Below are positions 1 through 9,900 of a stretch of 32,774 nucleotides of DNA, piece by piece. The DNA lies in the NCBI RefSeq assembly GCF_009916105.1, contig NZ_JAAAXQ010000037.1:1-32774 (forward strand), in the 5' to 3' direction. The notes below the pieces were generated by a model. That model made no database searches. It was not told where the DNA came from and saw nothing but the letters and a program-made list of their open reading frames with translations. Every line of letters begins with the position of its first letter. The stretch's first letter is position 1. Source of the DNA: Streptomyces sp. GC420 (GTDB lineage: Bacteria; Actinomycetota; Actinomycetes; Streptomycetales; Streptomycetaceae). The position numbers and the translations under genes were made by a program.

Positions 1-1638
1 GGGTTGGGTTGCCGAAGGTCCGGTGGTGGGGCCTTCCACCGTGGGCGCGGCCGTCATGGACCCGGTGTCCGTGACGCCTCCCGCCGCGGGGACGTCGGCG
101 CGCTGGAGTCGGTCCAGCCCCATGTCGTACCGGCCGCCCGGCAGTTCGGCCGCCAGCAGCCGGAGGCGGGGGTGGGCGGCCGGTTCGAGCCGGCCGACGA
201 CACGCATGCGCAGGCCGGTGGCGGAGGCGAGGAGCCGCAGGTTGTCCCGGTGGGCGAGCTCCGGATGGTCGTGCGCGGACGTGACGCGCAGGCGCAGCGG
301 CGGTCCGTCTCCCCCGTGGCAGTCGGCGAGCAGGCAGTCACCTCCGGCCTCGTGGACGGCGCCGCGCAGGGTGATGTCGAGGAACAGCAGGTCCTGGCCG
401 TCCCCGGCCCCCTGCGCGGCGCGGAGCGCGCGGGCCGCCTGCCGGGCGGGCGGCACCGCCCACAGGGCGGCGAGCGGCTCCTCGTCCCACCCGGCTCCCG
501 CGGCCCGTACGGCCCGCACCCCCTTGCCCGCCCCGAGCCGGCCGTCGGCCGAGACGGTGGCGCCGGAGACGACGAGGCCCGCGCCCGCGAGTTCGCGGTG
601 GGTGAGGGCGGTGTCGCCGATCCTGACCGTGCGCGAGGCGGCGCCCGTGGCGCGAGCGGGACCGCCGGGCGCGACGTCGGGGACGGTGTACAGCCGACCC
701 TGGGCGTCGGCGACCCAGGTCACGGCGCCGGCGTGGCCGGAGGCGGTGAGTACGGGCTCGGTGCACAGGCCGAACAGGCGGAGCGAGCCACCGTCCTCGT
801 AGGACCTGCGGGAGGTGCCGCGCAGCTCGGCGACGCGCTCCGGTGAGGCGGGCCGGCGCAGGGCGTGGGCGGTCGCGAGGAGTTCGCGCAGGGCACCGGC
901 GAGGTCGGCGAGGCGGTAGCCGGGCTCGGCGGCGCGCGCCGCGCGGAGCAGGGTCACCGTGCGCACGGCCGCCGAGGCGGGGCGCGGGAGCCCGGCGAGG
1001 CGCGCGGTGTGCGCGGCCCGCAGCAGCTCGGCCTGAGTGACGGCCCCGGCGCCGTCCGCTCCCGCTTCGAGGACGGCGGCGCCCGCCGACCACAGGGCAT
1101 CGGCGGCGGCGAGCAGTTCGGCGGCCGGCGGCTGGGGGGCGGCGGACTCCGGGACCGGGGCGGGTCCGGTGTCCGGCTCCGGTTCCGGCCGCGCCTGCGG
1201 GGCCGTGTCCGGTTGCGTGTCCGGGTGCGTTTCCTGGTGCGGCTGGGGCTCTGCCACCGGGGCGACGCAGGCCGCCGCGGCGCGGTGCACGCAGGCGGGA
1301 GCCAGCAGGCATCCGCAGCGGATGGCGTCGGCCGAGGCGACCGTGCCGCCGGGGGCGTGGAGTTCGAGGGTGGTCTCGTCGTCGACGGCGATGCGGACCG
1401 TGTCCCCGTCCACGGTCGTCGGCTTGGTGGCGAGTTTGGCCGCGGCGGCGTCCAGCCGCTTGCGCAGGCGTGGGCTGAGGGACTCGATGAGTTCCGCGGT
1501 GACGACGGGCGGGACTGAGGGCAGGATCATGTGCGGCTTCGCGTCGAGGTCTGGGGGCGTGTCCGAGTGCAGGTCCGGGTGCGGGTGCGGGTTCATGTGG
1601 GGGTCCGGGTGCGGGTTGATGTGCTGCGGGGCGGTCAA
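1..1638 (-). CDS. SWIM zinc-finger protein, YehQ-like, 3' end outside window
   Basis: This is the last visible gene of the MoxR/VWA cassette and is open to the window edge (546 codons, no stop). It carries a complete SWIM motif: Cys108-x-Cys110-x5-Cys116-x-His118. SWIM domains bind zinc and are thought to contact DNA or protein; the target here is unknown. The chosen start is a TTG whose bases overlap the upstream TGA (TTGA), so translation is probably coupled. Later in-frame ATGs lie at 1596 and 1530. With the TTG start the first 35 residues are His/Pro/Asp-rich (repeated HPHPD-like units), which could bind metal or simply be non-coding if the ATG at 1530 is used. A Pro/Glu/Thr-rich linker follows the SWIM motif (about residues 125-170), then an Ala-rich domain I cannot assign. 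E. coli YehQ is the closest analogue by motif and gene context; that link is inference. Confidence 0.82.
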   Translation of the reverse strand, partial: MTAPQHINPHPDPHMNPHPHPDLHSDTPPDLDAKPHMILPSVPPVVTAELIESLSPRLRKRLDAAAAKLATKPTTVDGDTVRIAVDDETTLELHAPGGTVASADAIRCGCLLAPACVHRAAAACVAPVAEPQPHQETHPDTQPDTAPQARPEPEPDTGPAPVPESAAPQPPAAELLAAADALWSAGAAVLEAGADGAGAVTQAELLRAAHTARLAGLPRPASAAVRTVTLLRAARAAEPGYRLADLAGALRELLATAHALRRPASPERVAELRGTSRRSYEDGGSLRLFGLCTEPVLTASGHAGAVTWVADAQGRLYTVPDVAPGGPARATGAASRTVRIGDTALTHRELAGAGLVVSGATVSADGRLGAGKGVRAVRAAGAGWDEEPLAALWAVPPARQAARALRAAQGAGDGQDLLFLDITLRGAVHEAGGDCLLADCHGGDGPPLRLRVTSAHDHPELAHRDNLRLLASATGLRMRVVGRLEPAAHPRLRLLAAELPGGRYDMGLDRLQRADVPAAGGVTDTGSMTAAPTVEGPTTGPSATQP

Positions 1639-4600
1639 CGGATCTTCTCCCCCACCCAGCGGGCCAGTTCGAGCGGACTGAGCGCCGCGACGGGCATACC
1701 GGCGGCGACGAGCTGTCCCGCGACTCCCTTGGAGTAGCGGGGCCGCCCCGCGTCATCGAGTCCGGCACAGCCCAGCAGATGGCAGCCGGAGCCGATCAGT
1801 TCCCGTACCTCGGAGAGCAGTCCGCCCATCGGATACCCCTCCTCGAAGTCGCTGACCACGACGACAAGGGTCCGTGAGGGTGCCGTCACGAGCGTGCGGG
1901 CGTGGCGCAGGGCGGCCGCGATGTGCGTGCCTCCGCCCACCCGTACTTCGAGGAGCAGGCCGAGGGGGTCGTGGATGTGATCGGTGAAGTCCAGCACCTC
2001 GGTGGAGAAGGCCAGGAAGTGGGTGGACAGCGCGGGGACTCCGGCGAGGACGGAGGCGGTGAGGGCCGACCAGATGGTGGAGGCCTCCATCGAACCGGAC
2101 ACGTCGGTGACGATGACGAGCCGCCAGTCGGCCGAGCGGCGGCCCCGGCTGCGGAACACCGGCCGTTCGGGGACGACTTGGACCGTGCCCTCCGGGGCGC
2201 GGCGGGCGGTCGCGAGGTTCGCCCGAAGGGTGCGGGCGAGGTCGAGGCCGCCGCCGGGGCGGCTGGTCGGGCGCTGCTGGACGGCGCCGGTGAGTGCGGG
2301 GCGCATCCGGGTGGCGAGCTGCCGGGTGAGTTCGTCCACGAGACGCCGCACCAGCGGCCGCAGCGCGGCGAGCCGGGCCTCGGGCAGGCCGCCCGCATGC
2401 TGGAGCACCGTGCGCAGCAGGTCCACGGAGGGCCGCACGGAGTCGGGGTCGAGCGCGAACGCGGCGTCCTGCCGTCCGGCGGCGGCGGCTGCCGCGAGCA
2501 CCTCCTCGCGTATGCCGGGCCCGAAGAGCGCGGCCAGTTCCGCGGCCCACTCGCGCACGCCCGGGTAGGGGGCTTCCCGCCCGCCCCGCCGGCCGGCGGG
2601 CCCGGTGAGGTCTCCCCCCGCGCCTTCGCCGCGTCCCTGCCCGTACAACTCGTCGAGCGCCGTCGCGAGCGCGGCGGCCCGGCCGCCGAGCCGTTCGGCC
2701 CGGCGCCCCAGCACGAGCCTCCACCGCTCGGCGGGCGTGAGCCGGTCCTGGTCCGCCGTCAGGCCCGCCGGCCCGCCGGGCTCCGGTCGTACGGCCGCGA
2801 GGTCGTGCGCGGTGTGCGCCCCCGCCCCCGCAGGGCAGGGGATCCCGTCGGCCGGTCGCGTTCCCCCGGCCGCGGAGGCGGGTGGCAGCGCGGGCTCCCC
2901 CGGGGTGCCCCCGACCGGGGAGGCGGTCTCCTCGTCCGGGCCGGCGAGCGCCGGGGCCGTCCGGCCGGGCGGGGCGGTGCGTGGAGGCTCCGTACCGGGG
3001 CGGAGGGTTCCCGGAGCGGACGTCCCGTCCGCGTCCTGTGGCCCGGAGGCCGCGTCCGCCGCGTCGGCGGGCCGTGCTGCTCCCGGCACCGGAGAAGCGT
3101 GCGGCAGCGCGGGCCCGTCCTGCGGCGAGCCCCCGGCCGGGGGCCGCGTTCCCACCGGGGCCGCGCCCACGCCGGGCCGGGGGTCTCCCGCCCCGGCGGT
3201 GGGCGCGGGAGCGGTCCTGTGGGCCGGAACCGCGTACGGGGCACCCCGGCGGGAGGGCCCGGCGTGGGGTGCGGGGACCGGCAGCAGGTCTTCCGCCGCC
3301 AGGGTTCCGCGGGCCGCCAGATCGGCGCGGGTCCAGGCGGCGAGTGTGCCGGGGTCGAGGTCGGCGAGGTCGGTGACCTGGGTGCCTGTGCGTTCCTCGA
3401 CGACCGCGAGGAGCCGGTCACGGGCTGCGGGGCTGAGCGTGTCGAAGCCTCCGCGCAGCGCGGGGAGCCGGTCCAGGAAGTCGCGGTCGGGCAGGGAGGT
3501 GACGCGGTCGAGGAGAGGCGTGAGGGTGGCCGGCGCCGTTTCGAGAAGCGGCGCCGAGGCCGTGAGGAGGCCGGTGAGGCGTGCCGTGAGATCGGCGCGG
3601 GCCGCAGGGCCGGCGGCCGCGTCGAGCCAGGAAGCGGCGCGCGTGCCGAGGGCGGACGGGTCCTCGTGGCCGAGCAGCACCCGTACGGCTCCGGCGGCGC
3701 CCCGCATCAGCGGCGAGCCCTCGGCCGCCAGGCGGGCCAGCGCGTCCCCGAGGCGGATGCCGCCGGTGCGGTCGGCCCGGTGGGCCAGTTCGAGCAGGGC
3801 CCGCGCGTCGGCGGGGTCCTCGGAGCCGGTGAGGCCGTCGACCTGGCGTACGGCCGCGGTCGTGAGTGCCTCGGCCGTGTCCGCGAGCCGGTCCCGCCAG
3901 TCCGGGGCCGGGTCCCCGCCGGACAGGCCGGGCACATGGCCCGCGCCGAGCCGGTCGACGAGGGCAAGGGCGGCCAGGAGTTCGGGCAGTGTGCCCGCGC
4001 CGGGGACGACAGCGGCGGTCTCGGCGAGCCGCTCGGCCGCGAGCGCCGGGAGACCGCAGGCCGCGGCGAGGGCGAGGCCTTCGACGGTCTGCGCCGCGGT
4101 GGGGCCGCCCTCGGCGACGGCCGTGCGGTGCCGTTCGCGCAGGGTGCCCTCCGTGGCCTGCGCGGAGGTGACACCGCGATGCCCTGCCGCGGCGAGCAGC
4201 GCCGCGGTGGCGGGGGTCCACCGAACCCGCCACCGGCTGGTGAGGGTGTCGGTGCCCGCGGGTCCGGAGGTGGCCTGCTCCTCGGCGTACGGGATGCCGC
4301 AGACGGCGAGTCGGCGCAGCAGGATCTCGCGGTCGCGGTCGGGGCCGGAGCGCAGCGGGTCGAGCCGCAGCTCACGGTCGGCGGCCGGCGATCCGGGCCC
4401 GGGCAGTCCGAGCGCGGCGAGTTCGGCCTCGACGGCGGGAGCGAGGCCGCTGCGCGGTGCCCCGGGGGCGGGCCGGCCGGTGCGCCGCCCCACCAGTACC
4501 CCTTCCAGCGCGCGGGCCACGGCGCGGCCCCGGCCGAGCGGCTCCCCCTGGGCGAGCACGCTCTGGACGGCCTCGACGAGTTCGCCGCGCCCCGGGGCGG

Positions 4601-5735
4601 GAAGTCCGCGCAGTCGCGCGAGGTCGGTGGCGTGCCGTGCGATCTCCCGCGCGTCGGCGGGTCCCGAGGCATGGTCCTGGCCCCGCAGTTCGGCGCATAT
4701 CCGCACGGCGGTCCGTACGACGGCGTCCTCCAGCCGCGCGGTGTCGCCGCCCGCCTCCAGGACGAGTTGCTGCCACTCGGGGTCCCGGATCCCGGCGGGG
4801 TAGCCGGAGCGCTCGTCGAGCAGGGCGTAGGTGTACGGGATGAGGGAGACGGTGCAGGTGGCCGGGGCAGGGGACGGCGCCGGGTCCGGTGCCCGGCACT
4901 GGCCCGTGCCTCCGGACGCGGCGGACGGCAGTGCAAGTGCCGGGGCGTGGAAGGCTCCTATCACCGCGGCGGGTCGCCGGCCCTCGTCGAGGGCCGCCCG
5001 CAGATGGGCTCGCATCCGGTGTTCGCGGGCCAGGTCGAGCGGGTCCACGCCAGGGCCCCGCTCGGCGTCGCTGCGCAGGGCCCAGCCGGTGAGGAGGGCC
5101 GCACGCCTGACCGCTTCCGGGGTGGAGCCGGGGGCGGGCGCCTCCACGAGACGGTCCCAGAGATCCTCGCCGTCCCGTCCGGTGAGACGGGTGCGCAGGG
5201 CGTCGTGAAGGGTGGCGGGCAGGGCGGGCCGGAGCGCGGGGCCCGTGTCCGCCGGGTTTCTGCGGTGGCCGCGCCAGGCCGGGTCGGCGAGGGGCAGGTC
5301 GCAGGCGACGGCGGGCACCCCGTTGCGTGCGGCCCAGCGCAGCGCCGCGAGTTCGGGCGAGAAGTCGGCGAACGGGTAGAACGCCGGGGCGTGCCCGGCC
5401 ATGCCGTCGGCGCCTGCCCGCGTGACGGCGGCCAGGGCCACGGGCGCGACGGTGTGCTCGTGGGCGAGCCACCGCAGCCAGTCCTGGAGCTCCGCGGGCA
5501 GTTCCACGAGCAGCACGTCGGGCCGGGCGGCGTCCAGCAGGTGCGGTACGGCCGCGGCGAGGGAGGGGGCGTGGTGCCGTACGCCGATGAGGAACGGCCC
5601 GCCGGGATCGGTGAGGGCGTCGAGGACGTCCTCGGGCTCCCGGACCTCCAGGGTCCCGCATGTCTCGCCTGCCTCCAGGATCGAGCCGGGGCTCCCGGCT
5701 TCCCGGATGTCCCTGTCGTCGGGTGTCTGCCGCAC
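1635..5735 (-). CDS. DUF5682 - VWA domain fusion protein
   Basis: The protein has 1366 residues. The N-terminal part has DUF5682 hallmarks: GVRHHAPS near residue 35 and FYPFADFSPE about 95 residues later. The middle (about residues 815-995) is a low-complexity Pro/Ala/Gly/Arg linker. The C-terminal 200 residues form a VWA domain with a full metal-binding MIDAS: DVSGSM from Asp1211, then GGGTH, then VVSDFEEG. VWA proteins paired with MoxR ATPases usually act as substrate or metal-dependent adaptors. In E. coli the equivalent parts appear to be separate proteins, YehM and YehP, so this looks like a fusion. The start is GTG at 5735 because GGAGGG lies about 8-10 bases upstream; an earlier in-frame GTG at 5771 inside the preceding gene is possible. 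The gene follows the ATPase by 5 bases. Cytoplasmic; no signal peptide seen. Confidence 0.85.
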   Translation of the reverse strand: MRQTPDDRDIREAGSPGSILEAGETCGTLEVREPEDVLDALTDPGGPFLIGVRHHAPSLAAAVPHLLDAARPDVLLVELPAELQDWLRWLAHEHTVAPVALAAVTRAGADGMAGHAPAFYPFADFSPELAALRWAARNGVPAVACDLPLADPAWRGHRRNPADTGPALRPALPATLHDALRTRLTGRDGEDLWDRLVEAPAPGSTPEAVRRAALLTGWALRSDAERGPGVDPLDLAREHRMRAHLRAALDEGRRPAAVIGAFHAPALALPSAASGGTGQCRAPDPAPSPAPATCTVSLIPYTYALLDERSGYPAGIRDPEWQQLVLEAGGDTARLEDAVVRTAVRICAELRGQDHASGPADAREIARHATDLARLRGLPAPGRGELVEAVQSVLAQGEPLGRGRAVARALEGVLVGRRTGRPAPGAPRSGLAPAVEAELAALGLPGPGSPAADRELRLDPLRSGPDRDREILLRRLAVCGIPYAEEQATSGPAGTDTLTSRWRVRWTPATAALLAAAGHRGVTSAQATEGTLRERHRTAVAEGGPTAAQTVEGLALAAACGLPALAAERLAETAAVVPGAGTLPELLAALALVDRLGAGHVPGLSGGDPAPDWRDRLADTAEALTTAAVRQVDGLTGSEDPADARALLELAHRADRTGGIRLGDALARLAAEGSPLMRGAAGAVRVLLGHEDPSALGTRAASWLDAAAGPAARADLTARLTGLLTASAPLLETAPATLTPLLDRVTSLPDRDFLDRLPALRGGFDTLSPAARDRLLAVVEERTGTQVTDLADLDPGTLAAWTRADLAARGTLAAEDLLPVPAPHAGPSRRGAPYAVPAHRTAPAPTAGAGDPRPGVGAAPVGTRPPAGGSPQDGPALPHASPVPGAARPADAADAASGPQDADGTSAPGTLRPGTEPPRTAPPGRTAPALAGPDEETASPVGGTPGEPALPPASAAGGTRPADGIPCPAGAGAHTAHDLAAVRPEPGGPAGLTADQDRLTPAERWRLVLGRRAERLGGRAAALATALDELYGQGRGEGAGGDLTGPAGRRGGREAPYPGVREWAAELAALFGPGIREEVLAAAAAAGRQDAAFALDPDSVRPSVDLLRTVLQHAGGLPEARLAALRPLVRRLVDELTRQLATRMRPALTGAVQQRPTSRPGGGLDLARTLRANLATARRAPEGTVQVVPERPVFRSRGRRSADWRLVIVTDVSGSMEASTIWSALTASVLAGVPALSTHFLAFSTEVLDFTDHIHDPLGLLLEVRVGGGTHIAAALRHARTLVTAPSRTLVVVVSDFEEGYPMGGLLSEVRELIGSGCHLLGCAGLDDAGRPRYSKGVAGQLVAAGMPVAALSPLELARWVGEKIR

Positions 5736-5740
5736 GGCGG

Positions 5741-6988
5741 TCAGCCCTCCAGGGTGTGGCGCAGGTCCCACAGCGTGCGCCAGGTGGCCGAGCCCTGCTC
5801 GGCGCGGCGGCGGACCGCCCCGTCCCAGTACCCGAGGAGGCGGGCGGCGTCGGCCGGGTCGTCCTTGCGGACGACGCCGGTCAGGTGGCCGGGGAGCAGG
5901 CCGAGCACGTCACGGTCGCCCGGGAAGTACGCGGCGGCCAGGCCCAGCGCGGTGGCGACGGAGACGGCTTCGGCCGTGCTCATGACCGTGGACGGTTTCT
6001 CGACCTCCCAGCCCTCGACGGATCGGCCTCCGCGCAGGTCGCGGAAGGCGGTGACGAGCGCCTCCAGGACGGCGTCGTCGACCTGGTAGGCGGCGCCGGC
6101 CCGTTCCACGGCGGCCCGGGACTGGGCCCGCACCAGGTCGGTCTCGGCGTCGATGTCGCCGATGGGGCCCACCGTCTCGAAGTTGAAGCGCCGCTTGAGC
6201 GCGGCGGACATCTCGGAGACGCCCTTGTCGCGGAGGTTGGCGGTGGCGATGAGGGTGAAGCCGGGCGCCGCGTGGAGCTGGGCCTCCGCCGTGCCCGCGA
6301 GTTCGGGCACGGCGATGCGGCGTTCGGAGAGCAGGGAGACGAGGGCGTCCTGCACCTCGGGCAGGCAGCGCGTGACCTCTTCGACGCGGGCGACGGCCCC
6401 GGTCGTCATAGCGGTCAGCACGGGTGACGGGACGAGCGCCTGCGGGGTGGGGCCCTGGGCGAGCAGCAGGGCGTAGTTCCAGCCGTACTTGAGCTGGTCC
6501 TCGGTGGTGCCCGCGGTGCCCTGGACGGTGAGGGCGCTGGTGCCGCAGACGGCGGCGGCGAGCAGTTCGGAGAGCATCGACTTCGCCGTGCCCGGCTCGC
6601 CGACGAGCAGCAGGCCGCGCTCGCCGGCCAGGGTGACGACGCAGCGTTCGACAAGGGCCCGGTCGCCGACGAACTTGCGGCGGACGGCGAGCCGCCGGGA
6701 AACGCCCTCGGGGGCGGTGGCCGCCCTGGGCAGGGACAGCGGCTGCTCGCTGCCCATGACGAAGGTGACGACGGCACGCGGGGTGAGCCGCCAGCCGGGC
6801 GGGCGCGGGCCCGAGTCGTACGCGGCGAGGAACGCCAGCTCCTCGGCGTACAGCTCCTCGGGCGGTACGACCTGACGGGCGGCCGGCAGGGAGGTCGCAC
6901 CGGTGGTCGTCCCGGCGTTCCTGGCGGTGTCCGTGTTCCTGGCGGCGTTCGTGTTCGTGGCGGCGTTCGTGTTCGTGGCGGTCGTCAT
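5741..6988 (-). CDS. MoxR-family AAA+ ATPase, YehL-like
   Basis: This 415-residue ATPase should power the cassette. Visible elements are Walker A GEPGTAKS (130-137), a Walker B region reading ARVEEV where Glu203-Glu204 replace the usual Asp-Glu, the MoxR signature LPEVQDALVSLLSER just after it, sensor 1 IATAN (Asn251), and the arginine-rich ALKRRF (264-268). MoxR ATPases typically act as chaperones that remodel or load cofactors into partner proteins together with VWA proteins. The start ATG overlaps the upstream stop by 4 bases (ATGA). The first 30 residues are Asn/Thr/Ala-rich and come from three 18-bp tandem repeats, so they are probably a disordered, variable tail. The YehL subfamily assignment rests on the neighbours and on the RVEEVTRCLPEVQD-like segment, not on a tree. 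Confidence 0.9.
   Translation of the reverse strand: MTTATNTNAATNTNAARNTDTARNAGTTTGATSLPAARQVVPPEELYAEELAFLAAYDSGPRPPGWRLTPRAVVTFVMGSEQPLSLPRAATAPEGVSRRLAVRRKFVGDRALVERCVVTLAGERGLLLVGEPGTAKSMLSELLAAAVCGTSALTVQGTAGTTEDQLKYGWNYALLLAQGPTPQALVPSPVLTAMTTGAVARVEEVTRCLPEVQDALVSLLSERRIAVPELAGTAEAQLHAAPGFTLIATANLRDKGVSEMSAALKRRFNFETVGPIGDIDAETDLVRAQSRAAVERAGAAYQVDDAVLEALVTAFRDLRGGRSVEGWEVEKPSTVMSTAEAVSVATALGLAAAYFPGDRDVLGLLPGHLTGVVRKDDPADAARLLGYWDGAVRRRAEQGSATWRTLWDLRHTLEG
6923..6976. repeat. three 18-bp tandem repeats at the moxR-type gene 5' end
   Basis: Two exact units GGCGGCGTTCGTGTTCGT (6941-6958, 6959-6976) are preceded by a degenerate third (6923-6940). They are in frame and encode the Asn/Thr/Ala repeats of the ATPase N-terminus. 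Confidence 0.8.
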
Positions 6989-9900
6989 CGGCGGCGGCCC
7001 TTCCGGGTGGCTCGGGTGATCAGTTCTTCGAAGGCGGGCGCGTCACCTTCGCGCACCCGCTGCCAGGCGCGGGCGAAGAGTTCCGGCACGGGCACCGTCG
7101 GCACCGTGCGGGCATGGTGGCGGACGGGGTAGAGGCCCTGCTTCCAGCTCTCCACGGGCAGGGCGGGCGACTTGAGGGCCTCCCAGCCGCCCGGCAGGAA
7201 CAGGGAACGCCCGGCGCGGGCCCGCTTGGCCTCCACCACCAGGTCGGTCCCGGCGAGTTCGGCGCGGGCCTTCTTCGTCCGGGCGGGCTTCCAGCCGGTC
7301 CACCGGACGCAGTTGCGGTCGGTGGGGTCGGGCAGGGCAAGCAGTTGGAGGTAGAGGGTGGCGGCGTCCTCGCTCAGGCCGTGGGCGGCGGCGGCCTCGC
7401 GGACCAGGTGCGGGACGCAGCGGCCGGGGTCCTGGGCGTGGCCAGGTGTGGCATCCTCCTCCAGGCCGGCGTGGACGGCCTGTTCCATGTCCTCGCCCAG
7501 GATGGCCTTCAGCGGTGCCACGGACCACTCCCCGACGAGGCCCTCTACGAGTCCCAGCGCGGGGTCGTCGGGGCCGGTGAGCCCGGCGGGGCGGAGCAGG
7601 GTCCGCTCGTTGTCTCCGTACCAGGGGTACAGGACGAAGGTCTCTCCGACGCGGGTGAGTCCGTCGGGGCCCGCTCCGCCGGTGGCGCCGAGTCCATGCG
7701 ACGCGCGGATCTCGGCGGCGATCGGCGCGCCCTTGGGACCCCACTGGAAGTCCAGGACGAGCAGCAGGCCCGGGTCGGCGAGGCGCTGCCGCAGTGCGGC
7801 CAGGGCGCCGGGGAGCGCGGAGCGCAGCGGATGCCCGTACGGCAGTTCGTAGGCGAGCCCGGCCAGGGCGTCCACGGACTCGCGCAGCCGGCCGTGGCCG
7901 GGGAGGGCCGAGGGGTCCTCGGCGATGAGCTGTCCCTCCGCGTCGAGGCGCTGCACGGTGGTGCGGCTGAGCCACGGGGTGTGCGTGGGGTTGAGCAGTG
8001 CACCGGCGGTGCCGGTGGGCAACCCGGGGATGTCCAGGTCCTCGGGGACGCGTACGAGGTTTCCGAAGCGGGCCGTCCACGCGTGGACGGCCGCTTGTGC
8101 GGCGGGGCCCGCGCCGGGGCCGCTCTCCCACAGGCCGGCGAGGTCCTGGGGCAGCAGCGCGGCGAGCACGGCGAGCCGGTCGTCGAGGTCCAGGCCGCGC
8201 AGCCGGTCGAGGCCCGTGCGCGCCTGACGTGCGGTCAGGCCGATGGTTTCCAGGACGCGGGCCGCCAGGGCGCCGTCGTGGGGGGCGGCGCTCTCGCCCG
8301 CGAGGAGCAGCGTGGCCTGCGCGGGGCCGCAGCCGGGGGCCGCGGCGAGGGTGGCGGCGGCCTCGGGCCTCCAGGGTGCGGCGCCGCGCTCGCGGACCAG
8401 CCGGGTGAGGGCGGTGACGCGGTCGGCGGGGAGGGTGTCCGCGACGGGCCGGTCGTCGACGAGGGTGAAGTGGGCGACGGGTCCGAACGCTCCCGCGGGG
8501 TCGTGGTCGAGGGCGAGCCAGTCGGCCGTGTCCTCGGCCTTCTCCGAGCGGACGCAGGCGAGGACGACGGCGGTCCGCTCTCCGTGGCGCAGCACCTGTC
8601 CGCCGCGCTGCTTCTTGTGTCCCTTCTCGCGCAGGACGACGCGGCGCAGTGTGCCGCGCTGTCCGGCGAGCGGTCCTTCGGCGAGGGCGTCGAGGAGCAG
8701 GAGCAGGGCGGTGCGTTCGTCGGCTCCGGTGGCCGGGGCGGCGGCGCGCCAGGCGAGGGCCCCCGTGTGGCTGAGGAGCGGGGTCCAGTCCATGCTGCCC
8801 GAGGGTGCGGTCAGCGGGTCGGAGGTCCAGCCGCCCTCGAGGTGTGCGAGGTCGTGCTCCGCGGGCAGGGTCCGGCCCTCGGCGGCCTTCCCGCTGAAGA
8901 CGTGGTTGGCGGCCCTGATCTGGTGCAGGACGTGCCAGCCGCCTCCCCAGTGGCCCTCGATGTGGTGCCCCAGGACTGCGCGGGCCGCGCCGAGGACGGT
9001 GCCGCTGTCGCCGTGCTCCGGCCGGTAGTCCTCGAACATGGCGGTCTCGCGGCGTTCGACCGCCCGCTGCGGTTTGGCCGGGTCGGCGAACTTCGCGACG
9101 TCGGCGCGCAGTCGGAGCAGAGTGCGGACGACGGCGGTGACTCCGGTGCGCAGCGCGGGGTGGGTGACCTCGGGCAGCAGGCGGGCCATCGCCTCGTCCT
9201 CGTCGCGGGCCCGGGCGGCCGCGTCGAGTCTGTCGGCGCGGTGCCGTTCCAGCACCTCGGCCAGTCCCCGGGCGATGTCGGCCGCCCGGGTGCCGGTGAG
9301 CGCGCGCAGCGCCTCGGAGCCCGCCTCGTCGCGGACCTTCATGGCGTGCCAGAAGGAAGCCGGGGGGACCAGCGGGGTGCCCGCGGCGTACTCCCCGCCC
9401 TTTCTGTCGCAGGGGATGCGCCCGAGGGAACCGGCGTCCGGGCCCGCCCCGTCGGCGTACAGCGCGAGCGTGTTGCCGACCGTGGCGAGGACGGGCCCGG
9501 CGCCGCCGGGCAGCCGCAGTGCCCCGACCGGCACGGGACGGCAGCCGCAGCTCGTCTCCGCGGGCACGGAGACCGTGGATCCGTCGGGCGTGCCCGCGGT
9601 GAGGCGGTCCCCGTCGGCGCGCACCCACCGGCCGAGCACGGTGCCGTCGGTTCCGAGCGGCGAGTCCTCCAGGCCCGGCTGCAGCGGCATCAGTTCGCAG
9701 TGCTCCGCCAGCAGGGAACCGCCCTCGCGCACGCCCGCCGCGAGGGCCGCGGGCAGCGAGGTGCGGCCGACGACTCCGGTGGCGGGGGCGTACTCCTGCC
9801 ATGAGCTGCCGGCGCTGGTCCGGCGGAGCCGCCAGTGGCCGGTGCCGTCGCCGATGATCGCCCCCCGATTGGGCAGCGCTGTGTCGCCCGCGTGCAGGAC

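Noticed and set aside
1540..1637. Repeating gtgcgggt-type sequence as a possible microsatellite
   Set aside because: It is explained as coding for the His/Pro-rich start of the SWIM protein.
1902..6089. 1395-codon open frame on the plus strand
   Set aside because: Antisense to the VWA/DUF5682 and ATPase genes, Gly/Arg-rich with no motif; a typical high-GC shadow.
7114..9804. 896-codon open frame on the plus strand
   Set aside because: Antisense to the 1652-residue gene; low-complexity composition and no recognisable domain.
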